Source of the DNA: an uncultured bacterium
Lineage (GTDB): Bacteria; Verrucomicrobiota; Kiritimatiellia; RFP12; UBA1067
Length of the DNA: 38,644 bases
NCBI GenBank assembly: GCA_902780865.1
Contig: CACZHC010000031.1
Span: 1 to 38,644, forward strand
Direction of reading: 5' to 3'
The notes beneath the pieces are model-generated. The model was given only the letters and a program-made list of their open reading frames with translations. It made no database searches and was not told where the DNA came from. This document shows, one piece after another, positions 27,001-34,982 of the stretch. The position numbers and the translations under genes were made by a program. The stretch's first letter is position 1. The number at the start of each line of letters is the position of its first letter.

Positions 27001-30000
27001 AGTTTCCGTAATCGTTCCGGAGCCGTTCGGGTCACCTGGCGTGAGCGTTGTGATCGAGACGGGATCCGTCTCGTAGACCTGCTCGAGATTGTTCGAGACA
27101 ACTGCGCGGACCCACCACGTCGCGCTGTCCGGAAGGCCGTTCATAACCACGTCGACCGCGCCCGCCGCCGTGATCGCGACCGGTTCGGCGTTCGTCACGA
27201 CGTCGCTCGCGAACGCACGGTTGGCGCACGCCTGGAGCGACACGGCCGCGCTCGATGCGCCATGGCCGAGACTCGTCACGTTCACGGAGACCGTTCCGCC
27301 GTCCACCGTGGCCGCGGCGCTCGCGATCGTCGCCTCCGGGGCGCGCGGGTTGTAGAGCGCAATCGTCCTCGTCTCAGTCGAGAGCCCGCTAACGTTGCCG
27401 GCGTTAGTCGCCTTGAGCTTCACGTAGACCGTGCGGCTTACGCTCGGAAGTCCGGTAATCTTCCCAGTACCGCAGCCGATGAGGTCCTGCGTAAGCGAAA
27501 CCTCGTTTTCAAGCGCATCCTCGGAGAAGCCCCAGACGGCGGAGACGTCCGCCCGCTGGTAGCCCTCGCCCGCCCACGCGACGCGGTAGGAGAGTGTTGC
27601 CTCGTTGTTCTGCGAATCGTATTCGAGGCCTGTGAGCGAGATCGTCGGCTCGGTCGCGCCGGCGCCGGTGCCCGTTGCGGGGTAGCGCATGACCACGACG
27701 CCGCTGCCGCCCGGGGCGCCGCGCTCGTAGCCCTGGACGGTCGAGCCACCGCCACCGCCGCCGCCGAGGCCGTCCGTACCGGCGGTCGCAATTTCGTCGC
27801 CGGCGATATCGCTCTGCATGCCGCCCCGGCCGCCGCCGCCGTTGCCGCCGGAAGTGGGATAGCCGCGGTTCCCGTCTTTGATGAACGCTTCGCCGCCGCC
27901 GCTGCCGCCGCCGGCATACCAAATCGGCGTTCCGGTGATATCAAGCTGGATTCCGGCGCCACCCGCCCCAGGGAACTGGGAGCTTCCTCTCGACCCCGCG
28001 CTTCCCGTGCCCCCTGCGCCGCCGCCGCCGCCGGACTCCTGCTTAGAGTCGTTGAGACCCCCATAGAGGCCGACGCCGCCGGCGCTCCCCTGGCCGGTCG
28101 TTCCCGCGCCCGCGGCCGCATCGAACCTTGTCGAACCGCCTCCGCTGCCGCCGGCCTTGCCGGCTATCGTCGCGGTCTGGCCGTTCACCGGACCGTTTCC
28201 GCCCGCGCCGCCGCCGTAGGCGATCGCGTTCGTGACGGCGCCGCCCTCCGACGTGATGAGCGAGTCGCTGCCGTTCGTCCCATAGTCGGTCAACACACTG
28301 GAAGGCACGCCACCATCGCCAATCGTGACCGTGTAGGTCGTCCCGCCCTGGATCGGGAGCGCCTGGTCGAGAAGCAGACCGCCCGCGCCGCCGCCGCCGC
28401 CCGCATGGAATCCGCCGGGTCCGCCGCCCGCAACGAGGAGCGCCTGGGCCGCCGTCACGCCCGTCGGGGGCGTGAACTCGTAGGTGTCCGTGCCGACGAG
28501 GTCGATCTCGAACACGTGGACGTAGTCGTCTACGACGCGCGTCACGACACCGCCCGTGCCGGCGCCGCCGACGCCCGCCGTCCTAAAAGTTCCCGTGACG
28601 GAATCGGACTCGTAGGCCGTCGGCGTGAGGTTGTTCACCGCGTAGATCGCCCAGTTGTATTCCGTCTGGGGCGAAAGGCCCGTCACGGTTGCATTTGTGA
28701 ATGCGTCACCCGCATCGAATCCGGACGCGAGGAGCGTTCCAGTCGCCGGTTCGATGCCGCCGACGGGCCAGACCTTTGCGTAGACGCCACAGGACGTCGC
28801 CTCGCCGCCGAGCTTGGACACGGAACCGGAGAACTGCGCAAACGCCGCGCCGAAATCTCCGCGCGTCGCCGCGATGACCGGTTTGGGAAGTTCAACGAAT
28901 TTCACGACCTCCGCCTTGGAAAGGAAGGAGTCGCTCGTCGCCTGGTCGTATTCGGCCTTCACCCAGTCGGCCGTTGGAATGAACTTGCGGATACGAACCT
29001 CGTCCATCCAGCCCAGATAGGGACGGCTTCCGCCGCTGCCGCCGATGTAGAAGTCGCCGGTCGAGTTCACCGCAGGGGCATCGGCGTAGGCGGCGCCTTC
29101 CGTCGGATTCGCTCCGTCGAAGTAGATCTTGTATCGACCTTTGGCCGGATTCTGCGGATCCAGGTAGTAGATCAGGTCCAGCTTGTACCAGACCTCGCAG
29201 GTTGTCTGCGGACTTTTTGGTGTTGCGTAATGCTTGTTTCCGTCCGTTCCTGCCGTATATACGCGAAGTTGGTTTCGTGTTTGATCGTTCTTGTCGAAAA
29301 CCATATGCCAGGTCGGATCGTCGGGACCGAGCTTGCGACCAATCAGCTGGTTCCACCGCGTTTTGAAATTCGCCGGATGCCGCCACCAGAAGGATGCGGT
29401 GAACTCCGGGACGAGTCCGTCGACCGCGGCGCGCGCGGCCGAGTTGGCGGCTCCAAGGGAAACCTGAATGCACTGGGCTGATCCGTTCACGCCATCGTTG
29501 GTGTTGATGCGACGCGAACCGCCGATCGCGCCCTCCGCGCGCGACGAGGAATTCGCCGGCGACGTGCCGTTGAGATGGTTGTCGGTGGAGTCCTTGATTG
29601 TCGTCGAGCCGTTGGCCGTCTCGCCTAAGTGCCAAACGCCGACGTAGTCCGCGAAGGGGTTGTTCGCATTAAGACTCTTGCCCGTCTGAGCCGAACGGTA
29701 AACCATCACGAACTGTGCGCCGTTCGTGACGACGGGGACGTTGACCCAGAGAACTGATGTGCCGGATGTGTTCCACTCGTCGATCTCGAACGGGAGGCCG
29801 TTGCCCTCCATATCGACGAAGCCGAGGTCGTCGCCCGTCGTCGGGAAGTTTAGGTCCGAATAGGCGAAGCCAGACGGCGACGCGTTCTCTCCGGCCACGA
29901 TCTTCACCAGCACGGGGAAGTTCGTGAGCGGCGCGGAGACGGCGTTGTCGCCCACCGTGATCACCGAGGCGCGGGAGAAGCCGTTCGGGACGATGCCACG

Positions 30001-30090
30001 CAGTTCTTCGTCCGTGATCGCCCTTGCGGGCTGGGCGAGCGCGATGACAAACGCCAACAGACCAAAGATGCACGAAACATGCTTTTTCAT
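24046..30090 (-). CDS. Giant DUF2341-LamG-glycine-rich-beta-solenoid protein
   Basis: The protein has 2014 residues, the largest here. The ATG at 30090 (MKKHVSCIFGLLAFVIALAQ, signal peptide) follows AAAGGG by 9 nt; the in-frame start at 30168 would lie upstream of the -10 box. DUF2341 (about 55-145) and LamG (about 150-380) are followed by an FN3-like domain. A glycine-rich domain (about 530-800) opens with ALLVAGGGPGG, contains runs such as GGGGGAGG and closes with GVVVMRY, the pattern of phage-fibre and surface Gly-rich domains thought to form polyglycine-II bundles. Several FN3-like domains and a long beta-solenoid follow, closing with LELGGDQTGIAGEIVVNG and GTYGSSDAGAEF. The tail is APTPNGIMFLIY. 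It has its own promoter and terminator, so it is probably monocistronic. Likely role: extracellular glycan binding or adhesion. Confidence 0.85.
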   Translation of the reverse strand: MKKHVSCIFGLLAFVIALAQPARAITDEELRGIVPNGFSRASVITVGDNAVSAPLTNFPVLVKIVAGENASPSGFAYSDLNFPTTGDDLGFVDMEGNGLPFEIDEWNTSGTSVLWVNVPVVTNGAQFVMVYRSAQTGKSLNANNPFADYVGVWHLGETANGSTTIKDSTDNHLNGTSPANSSSRAEGAIGGSRRINTNDGVNGSAQCIQVSLGAANSAARAAVDGLVPEFTASFWWRHPANFKTRWNQLIGRKLGPDDPTWHMVFDKNDQTRNQLRVYTAGTDGNKHYATPKSPQTTCEVWYKLDLIYYLDPQNPAKGRYKIYFDGANPTEGAAYADAPAVNSTGDFYIGGSGGSRPYLGWMDEVRIRKFIPTADWVKAEYDQATSDSFLSKAEVVKFVELPKPVIAATRGDFGAAFAQFSGSVSKLGGEATSCGVYAKVWPVGGIEPATGTLLASGFDAGDAFTNATVTGLSPQTEYNWAIYAVNNLTPTAYESDSVTGTFRTAGVGGAGTGGVVTRVVDDYVHVFEIDLVGTDTYEFTPPTGVTAAQALLVAGGGPGGFHAGGGGGAGGLLLDQALPIQGGTTYTVTIGDGGVPSSVLTDYGTNGSDSLITSEGGAVTNAIAYGGGAGGNGPVNGQTATIAGKAGGSGGGSTRFDAAAGAGTTGQGSAGGVGLYGGLNDSKQESGGGGGAGGTGSAGSRGSSQFPGAGGAGIQLDITGTPIWYAGGGSGGGEAFIKDGNRGYPTSGGNGGGGRGGMQSDIAGDEIATAGTDGLGGGGGGGSTVQGYERGAPGGSGVVVMRYPATGTGAGATEPTISLTGLEYDSQNNEATLSYRVAWAGEGYQRADVSAVWGFSEDALENEVSLTQDLIGCGTGKITGLPSVSRTVYVKLKATNAGNVSGLSTETRTIALYNPRAPEATIASAAATVDGGTVSVNVTSLGHGASSAAVSLQACANRAFASDVVTNAEPVAITAAGAVDVVMNGLPDSATWWVRAVVSNNLEQVYETDPVSITTLTPGDPNGSGTITETGFDMVSASTRATVIGYLSTSVTRWIEASESEDFSTLVGTPVPITTTRINSDAQTTLTGLSPDTAYHLRLVLSNTWNRIGYVRLEDFTTRAEPFAASGPAWTGGNATLDFSLAVAAVYAGAECTAVLTYGGNEIGTQTFTAAGTVSWPGVSAAADGAIAQIVVTATLPNDGGTFTKTYAASVAAGSDGMSVTDVATYASAAGALWVRPGDTVVLPQPFGNASYQVLNERFATIEGSTLTALEPGIVGIRCVNAANQTNVMGVVILPEQIGEGSIYVFKETQRNNSYDWARPVCWDKVENGARAASNDSYPQNVDDIAILPFYSQAGDIYVRHLSDISLGGLYSGMIRPDTYVNCHLERYKYTDTSNQTEATAPWTVTFQRTDGLPVDVKTCPNSEGDNYSRIVLAGYDIDVVWASDAVIDGCSSETDVNGPRGRFYVKTGGSTNTLQNVTLTFKGYPGYNINGNGCTDTLKGVWKGAGTILKKGLGGIAFDGDFSEFSGEIHELSGPNLGRFENAAAGILMRAAGASNVTAHVYGWGSYNASTGVPQHNGQNRGTLGTGGANVGPAGGAQSPAKGLHMHGGTYRANNIDNTSWGIGVKDEKTFDILSVGAGFNYITLVNGAGNGSKKPINAVTAKTLAQTDKGTLVVYDPSLNNKANQSVTNAMVTVENWADLATGGSGYGELDAAGVSDDFTIIPWMVANGDDKFSYLVFPAVDANGRLVRPYRKTTYISTATGEDANAVCPNNYGTLTRGNATEIVVNSLFLNNASNGDQWLGTNRTLTIKSGGLILHDNGSAIGLPGRDDNGKLVLGDASHPAYVWNKAFGNYTNRIWSAVTAAGGFVSTYTGNLELGGDQTGIAGEIVVNGGTLALGSADYGITLADNLPVRVCAGAKLILPSQNAVAKSPLKIDGSAEAFGKIELPVNQTCASLAVRDVFESDDWTTLPEGTYGSSDAGAEFVRDDLFVGPGVLRVGAAPTPNGIMFLIY

Positions 30091-30117
30091 GTCAATAGCC
30101 CTTTCTAAATTTGTGAC

Positions 30118-30146
30118 ATTATACCAAAATTGTGCGCTAATATGCA
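30118..30146 (-). promoter_or_regulatory. Promoter region of the 2014-residue protein gene
   Basis: On the minus strand a perfect TATAAT (30123-30118) lies 27 bp before the ATG, with AAAGGG between them. The -35 is weak (TGCATA with a 17-bp spacer). The -10 context CGCACAATTTTGGTATAAT resembles the one before the next gene upstream (CGCAAAATTTGATATAAT at 34798), which supports a shared promoter type. Confidence 0.6.
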
Positions 30147-30157
30147 CAACCTCAGCG

Positions 30158-30193
30158 GAAAAACACAAAAGCCGCGGCGGATTCGCCGCGGCT
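30158..30193 (-). terminator. Intrinsic terminator of the 1514-residue protein gene
   Basis: A perfect 10-bp stem AGCCGCGGCG/CGCCGCGGCT with an AATC loop (30193-30170) is followed on the minus strand by TTTTGTGTTTTT (30169-30158). This is a classical factor-independent terminator. Confidence 0.85.
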
Positions 30194-30225
30194 CGTGTTT
30201 GGTGCAGTTCTCAGCCAGCCGCCAA

Positions 30226-33200
30226 TCAGTAGATCAGGAACATGACGCCATTGGGAGTTGGGGCCTCGCCTTCAAGATCGAGCAGAAGCTGCCGCGCCGT
30301 GGAGAGTTCCGCGCCCTCCGCGAGCGGCGCGCCCTCGACGCCCCACTTGAACGCGCCGGTCGGGGAGCCGTCGCACTCTGGGACGGTGAAGACGCTGTCG
30401 CTCAGCACGGTCGAGTAGAACCCGGCCGTCGTCTGGACGAGGACGTTGTTCTCGATCGTGGCATTGACCTTGAGCGCCGGCGAGTCCGGCGACACCGCGA
30501 AGGTGTGCGTGGCCTGTGTTCCTTCGTTGTCTGGCTGCCCGAAGGTGTTCGAGTTGTGGTCGAATACGAACGGCGCCGAGGCGTAGCCGCCGGCCGGCAC
30601 CTCGAAAATGATCCCCGCCGACTGATCGGTGAGCTTGTAGGGGCTGAACCATTTTTTGGTCGTGAGCTTCGGCGCCGCACCGCGGAAGACAATCGCCACG
30701 CCGTCGTTCGGGAGGCACTGCACCCCAAGGCGCAGGTTGGTGTTCACCGTGACGGTGGAATCGTCGACAAGAAGGACGGAGTCGGTTCCGGACACGGTCA
30801 CTTCGTTTGCCGTGGCAACCGTGCCGTCCGTGAATTCCAGCCGCGAATACGGCGCGCAGAGCTTCAACTGCTTGCCATTGGTTGTAAGTCCGACATTGGA
30901 GAAGCGAACGAGGATGTTGGAATAGGCGACCGGTCCGCCAGTGTCGTCTTTGTAGCGCATGATCGCCCAGTCATTGGCAAATGCGACCGACATGTCCTCA
31001 AACTTGATCTGCGTGTCGGAGCAGACGTGGTTGTCATTGTTCCACACAACCGGAGTTTCAACGGTAAGGCCGCTGGACTCCCTGCCCACGCCGTGGAAGG
31101 TAATGTCGGACGAGCCGCCCTTCACAGCGTTCGGAACGAAAAATCCCGTCGAGTATTTCTCGTCGAGCGTGACGACAACGGGGTTGTTCGTTGTGCAGTT
31201 TCTGAAGATGGCGCTGGTGCCTTTTTCGTTAGGATAGCCCCGGCAGCAGGAAAGGTTGCTGGCCCAGTGGGCTTTGTTCGTCCAGTTGCCGCTCCACTCG
31301 CCGTCGGCGGCCTGCCAGGTGTAGGTGGCCGTGTCAACCGGGGAGAGGGAGCCGCTGAATTCCTCCGTCTTGACGGTTCCGTTCCCGGTTCCGTCGGCGT
31401 TCGTCAGCTCGTTCGAGTAAACGACCTTCCATGTGACGTTTTCAGCCCACGTCTGAAGCACGTTGGTGCTGACAAAAGCCGACTCCGAATCCTTGGTGAA
31501 GGTCGCGACAACGACCGGCTCCTCGTCGCCCCACGCTACGAACACCGTCGTGACGCCGCCACCCACTACGGAAAGTGCGCCGGAGATGGTCAACTGAGTC
31601 TTATCGACGGCGCCAGCAATGGCCGAGAAGGACGGCTGCGGCAGCGTCGTGAAGGAAGCCGTGTCCTGCGGAATCATCGTCCCCGCGTCGTCCTCGATCT
31701 CGACGGCGTAGTAGTAGGTCGTGTTCAACGACAGTCCCTTGATGGGAATCGTGAAGTCTCCGACCGCGACGCCGTTTGTCACGATGACGTTCGACAAGGC
31801 CGTGGCCGCCGTTCCATACCGCACACGCACGGTGCAGGTCTTCGGGGATCCGGACGCCTGTCCGGCCGAAACGACCTCGCCCGAGACCTTCGCCCAGACC
31901 GCGTCGGCCTCCAGGGCGACGTTTTCCAGGATCGGCATGTCGTCGTCCTCCACGGCCTGTCCGTTCTCGTTCACATAGAAGGAAAGCATCTCGGAGGAAT
32001 ACGCCTCTTCGCCGTCCGCGTTGACCGCGAGTAGCTTGAGATAGACGGTGCGCTTGTCGGCCTTGAGGGAGAACGAGCCTGTCCCGAGCCCGATCACGTC
32101 CGTCGCGATGACGTCCGTGTGCGTGAGCGCGGTCTTCGCGTAGCCCCAGACGGCCTTGACTTGCGCGACTTCGTCGTGGCCATATCCGGCCCAGGCGACG
32201 CGGAAGGCGACGTCGCCCGTGAAAGCGGCATCGTTGCAGACCGCCGACTGCAGCGAGATGATCGGCTCGGCGATCGCCGTGAAGTCGCCCTGCGAGGCGT
32301 AGCGGATGATCACGATGCCGTCGCCGCCGTCGCCGCCTTTGTAGAGGGTTTCTTCGTCGCCGCAGCCGCCGCCGCCGCCGGAGCCGGTGCCGTCCACGCC
32401 CTGCGTCGCCGCCGCGGCCGTGCCGCTCACCTTGCGGCTGCCGGTGCCGCCGATGCCGCTGCCGCCCGCGCCGGGCGAACCGGAATGGTCGGCAAACTCG
32501 TCCGAACCGCCGCCGCCGCCGCCCGCGTAGAAAACGTCCGCGCCGGTGATGTCGTAGGCGAGTCCCGCGCCGCCGCCAGCGCCGCTCACGTTCGTGCCGG
32601 CCGTGACGGCGTCGTCGCCGGCGGCGCCGGCACCGCCGCCGCCACCGCCGAACCAGTTGCCGTCTTTGGCGGATCCCTCGCCACCACGGTTCCCTTGGCC
32701 GTTGATTCCCGCGCCGTATTTTGTTCCCGCAGCGTTTGCGGCCGCGCCGCCGCCGCTGCCGCCATCCTGCCCCTTGCGCCAGGTGGAGACATTTTGACGA
32801 TAGCCGTTTCCGCCGGCACCGCCGCCGATTGAGCGGACAACTTCGACAACGCCGTTCGAGATCGACGAACTGCCCCCCTGCTCGCCGAATTTCAGAATGT
32901 CGTCCGACGCCGCACCGCCTTCGCCGACGGTGATTGTGTAGGCGTTGCCGCCCGTGACGCCAAGCGCCGCGTTGTAGAGGAGGCCGCCCGCGCCGCCGCC
33001 ACCGCCGGACCGGTAGCCGCCGGGGCCTCCTCCCGCCACGACGAGCGCGCGAACCGTCGTCGCGTAAGAGGGCGGCGTGAACGTGTAGGCGTTCACGGTG
33101 TCGCCGTTGTCGTCCGTCCCAACGCGGAAGTAGTGGACCCAGTCGTCGCCCACGCGCGTGACGTCGCCGCCCGTGCCGCTCACGCCGACGCCACTCGTCT

Positions 33201-34770
33201 TGAAGGTGTCGCGCGTCTCGTAGGAAAGCGCCTCCACGTCGTTCGAAACCATCAGCGCGTAGGAATAGGCCGTCGCCGGCGTAAGCCCCTTGTCGAGGCC
33301 GGAAAAGGCGCCAGCCGTCAGATTGGTTGCGAACGCCGTCCACGCTGCGGGTTCGGTGGCGGCGGTCGGCCAAACCTTGGCGTAGAAGGTGCACGCCGTC
33401 GCCTCCGACGCGCCGAGGGAGGAGAGCGTGCCGCCGAACTGGATGTGGCTGGCGCCGACGTCGACGACGGTGAAGTTCACGACGGGGCGCTCGGTGATCT
33501 GGTTCGTGACGACCGTGCCGGCCGTCAGGAACCCGGTGGTGTTCACGGTGTCGAAGTCGGCCTTCACGCGCGTCGCCGTCGGGACGCCGTAGCAAAGGCG
33601 AACTTCGTCCATTAATCCGAGGAACGGACGGAGGTCCGACCCGCTGCCGCCGCCGATGTAGAGGTCGCTCCCCCCGTTGACGGGCGCACTTTTGAGAGTT
33701 TGGTCGCCGACTTTGCTACCGTCTTTGTAAAGGGTTCCCTTCCATGTTCCGTTGTCATTCAAATAGACGAAGTCGAACTTGGCCCATGTATTCTGGCTGA
33801 GGGCGCTCGGTTTAAACAAACCCTTGCTGTCATCGCGCGTTTTGCATGTCCAAAGGTAGATTGAAGCTCCTGTAGCAGTTTGGTCGTCTCGCGACTGGAC
33901 ACCCCACGCGTCGGTACTGTCGCTCGTCTTCCGGCTGACATAATACGGGTAGCGGAAGATGCCTTCTCCGTAGATCCAGAAGGAACCGGAAAAGGACGCC
34001 GTCGTGAGCTTGTTCACCGCGGTGCGCTTCGCCGAATCGTTCGCGCCGAGAAGGACGTCGACGCCGCCCTTGCCCTTGTTATCTTTATGGTTAACGTTGC
34101 CCATGCGGCGAGAACGGCCCAGTTTGCCGTTGCAGGCCGATGCGGCGATGGTCGCCGGCTGTTGTCCGGCGGTCTGTCCCGCCGTGTAGACCGTCGTGCC
34201 CGTGAGTCCGTTTGTCGTCGAGTCGTAAACGCTGACGGAGGCGGTCTCGGCCCCGTAGTCTTCCCGGAAGTGCCAGATGCCGGCGTAGTTGGTCCAGACA
34301 TTGTTCGAATTGAGGTCCTTGCCCGTCTTGGAGGAGCGGTACCACATCGCAAACTCGGTGCCGTTCGTCATCCGCGGGAGATTCACCCAGACGAGCGATT
34401 CGCCCGACGGATCCCACGTGTCGATGTCGTAGGCCAATCCGTTGCCTTCCGCATCGACAAAGCCGACATCGACGAGTTTCAAGGCGTCGGGATCGGTGGG
34501 GTTCACACTGGCGTTGTAGAAGTCGCCGTAGTCGAAGCCGGTAATCGCCGTCGAAAGGCGCACGAGGACTGGGAAGTTTGTCTGAACTTCCGTTCCACCC
34601 TGGTAGCCGTTGACGGTAAACTTCACGCCACGCGCGAATTCGGCGACGGCGGGATCGGGGCGCGGAATGGCCGGCTGTTGTGTTTCGCCGCCACCTTCGC
34701 CATCCGCCCATGCAAACGGCGCGATGACAAAAGCCACGAGACCAAAGATACTCCAGATTTTCGTTTTCAT
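30226..34770 (-). CDS. Giant DUF2341-LamG-glycine-rich surface protein
   Basis: The protein has 1514 residues starting MKTKIWSIFGLVAFVIAPFAWA (signal peptide), with AAGGGG 8 nt before the ATG. A short acidic/glycine linker (DGEGGGETQQPAIPRPDPA) precedes DUF2341 (about 45-150; FPVLVRLSTA, LAYDIDTWDPSG, FAMWYR) and LamG (about 160-400; IWHFRE). An FN3-like domain and then a glycine-rich domain (about 570-825) follow, with ALVVAGGGPGGY at the start and GIVIIRY at the end. FN3-like domains continue to about 1180, then a beta-rich domain (TYTWQAADGEWSGNWTNKAHW; VTVSGTDSVLLVDDSTV) resembling solenoid cargo. The tail is APTPNGVMFLIY. It has a separate promoter and a strong terminator. Likely extracellular; the ligand is unknown. 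Confidence 0.85.
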   Translation of the reverse strand: MKTKIWSIFGLVAFVIAPFAWADGEGGGETQQPAIPRPDPAVAEFARGVKFTVNGYQGGTEVQTNFPVLVRLSTAITGFDYGDFYNASVNPTDPDALKLVDVGFVDAEGNGLAYDIDTWDPSGESLVWVNLPRMTNGTEFAMWYRSSKTGKDLNSNNVWTNYAGIWHFREDYGAETASVSVYDSTTNGLTGTTVYTAGQTAGQQPATIAASACNGKLGRSRRMGNVNHKDNKGKGGVDVLLGANDSAKRTAVNKLTTASFSGSFWIYGEGIFRYPYYVSRKTSDSTDAWGVQSRDDQTATGASIYLWTCKTRDDSKGLFKPSALSQNTWAKFDFVYLNDNGTWKGTLYKDGSKVGDQTLKSAPVNGGSDLYIGGGSGSDLRPFLGLMDEVRLCYGVPTATRVKADFDTVNTTGFLTAGTVVTNQITERPVVNFTVVDVGASHIQFGGTLSSLGASEATACTFYAKVWPTAATEPAAWTAFATNLTAGAFSGLDKGLTPATAYSYALMVSNDVEALSYETRDTFKTSGVGVSGTGGDVTRVGDDWVHYFRVGTDDNGDTVNAYTFTPPSYATTVRALVVAGGGPGGYRSGGGGGAGGLLYNAALGVTGGNAYTITVGEGGAASDDILKFGEQGGSSSISNGVVEVVRSIGGGAGGNGYRQNVSTWRKGQDGGSGGGAAANAAGTKYGAGINGQGNRGGEGSAKDGNWFGGGGGGAGAAGDDAVTAGTNVSGAGGGAGLAYDITGADVFYAGGGGGGSDEFADHSGSPGAGGSGIGGTGSRKVSGTAAAATQGVDGTGSGGGGGCGDEETLYKGGDGGDGIVIIRYASQGDFTAIAEPIISLQSAVCNDAAFTGDVAFRVAWAGYGHDEVAQVKAVWGYAKTALTHTDVIATDVIGLGTGSFSLKADKRTVYLKLLAVNADGEEAYSSEMLSFYVNENGQAVEDDDMPILENVALEADAVWAKVSGEVVSAGQASGSPKTCTVRVRYGTAATALSNVIVTNGVAVGDFTIPIKGLSLNTTYYYAVEIEDDAGTMIPQDTASFTTLPQPSFSAIAGAVDKTQLTISGALSVVGGGVTTVFVAWGDEEPVVVATFTKDSESAFVSTNVLQTWAENVTWKVVYSNELTNADGTGNGTVKTEEFSGSLSPVDTATYTWQAADGEWSGNWTNKAHWASNLSCCRGYPNEKGTSAIFRNCTTNNPVVVTLDEKYSTGFFVPNAVKGGSSDITFHGVGRESSGLTVETPVVWNNDNHVCSDTQIKFEDMSVAFANDWAIMRYKDDTGGPVAYSNILVRFSNVGLTTNGKQLKLCAPYSRLEFTDGTVATANEVTVSGTDSVLLVDDSTVTVNTNLRLGVQCLPNDGVAIVFRGAAPKLTTKKWFSPYKLTDQSAGIIFEVPAGGYASAPFVFDHNSNTFGQPDNEGTQATHTFAVSPDSPALKVNATIENNVLVQTTAGFYSTVLSDSVFTVPECDGSPTGAFKWGVEGAPLAEGAELSTARQLLLDLEGEAPTPNGVMFLIY

Positions 34771-34797
34771 ACAATATCCCCTTCCAAGTTATATAGT

Positions 34798-34803
34798 ATT
34801 ATA
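34798..34803 (-). promoter_or_regulatory. -10 box of the 1514-residue protein gene
   Basis: A perfect TATAAT on the minus strand lies 27 bp before the ATG, exactly the spacing seen for the 2014-residue gene. The surroundings are AT-rich (CGCAAAATTTGATATAATACTATATAAC, in two parts). No good -35 is visible; TTGCTC occurs with a 19-bp spacer. Confidence 0.6.
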
Positions 34804-34867
34804 TCAAATTTTGCGTAAAGATGAGCAACTTCAGTGAAGAAAATTGATGGAGCGATTAAGTGATGAG

Positions 34868-34958
34868 TTGGAGTTGGAGAGCGGTGGTTATAGCCGTGTA
34901 GAACATGTAGAACGTGTAGAAAATGAGGAGCCGCGGCAGATTCGCCGCGGCTCGTGAT
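34868..34958 (-). repeat. 91-bp dispersed repeat, copy 2
   Basis: This segment is 89/91 identical to 23929-24019, including the terminator hairpin and the three TTCTACAyG 9-mers. It lies just after the 3' end of the 1153-residue protein gene. Confidence 0.9.
34929..34952 (-). terminator. Hairpin terminator of the 1153-residue protein gene
   Basis: A 9-bp GC-rich stem (AGCCGCGGC/GCCGCGGCT) with an AATC-type loop lies about 30 bp after the stop. CTCATTTTC follows on the minus strand. It is homologous to the hairpins at 23990 and 30170. Confidence 0.65.
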
Positions 34959-34982
34959 GGTGCAATTCTCAGCGCCCGCCGA

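Noticed and set aside
25498..29481. A 1327-codon open frame on the plus strand opposite the 2014-residue gene, and similar long plus-strand frames at 15364-17799, 30130-32034 and 124-1689
   Set aside because: They are arginine/valine/alanine-rich, lack signal peptides or motifs, and exist because GC-rich minus-strand codons rarely produce stops in the complementary frames. The minus-strand frames have signal peptides, domains and ribosome-binding sites.
32290..33060. Tandem GCC/CCG microsatellite in non-coding DNA
   Set aside because: The tracts lie inside uninterrupted minus-strand coding frames and encode glycine runs of the Gly-rich domains.
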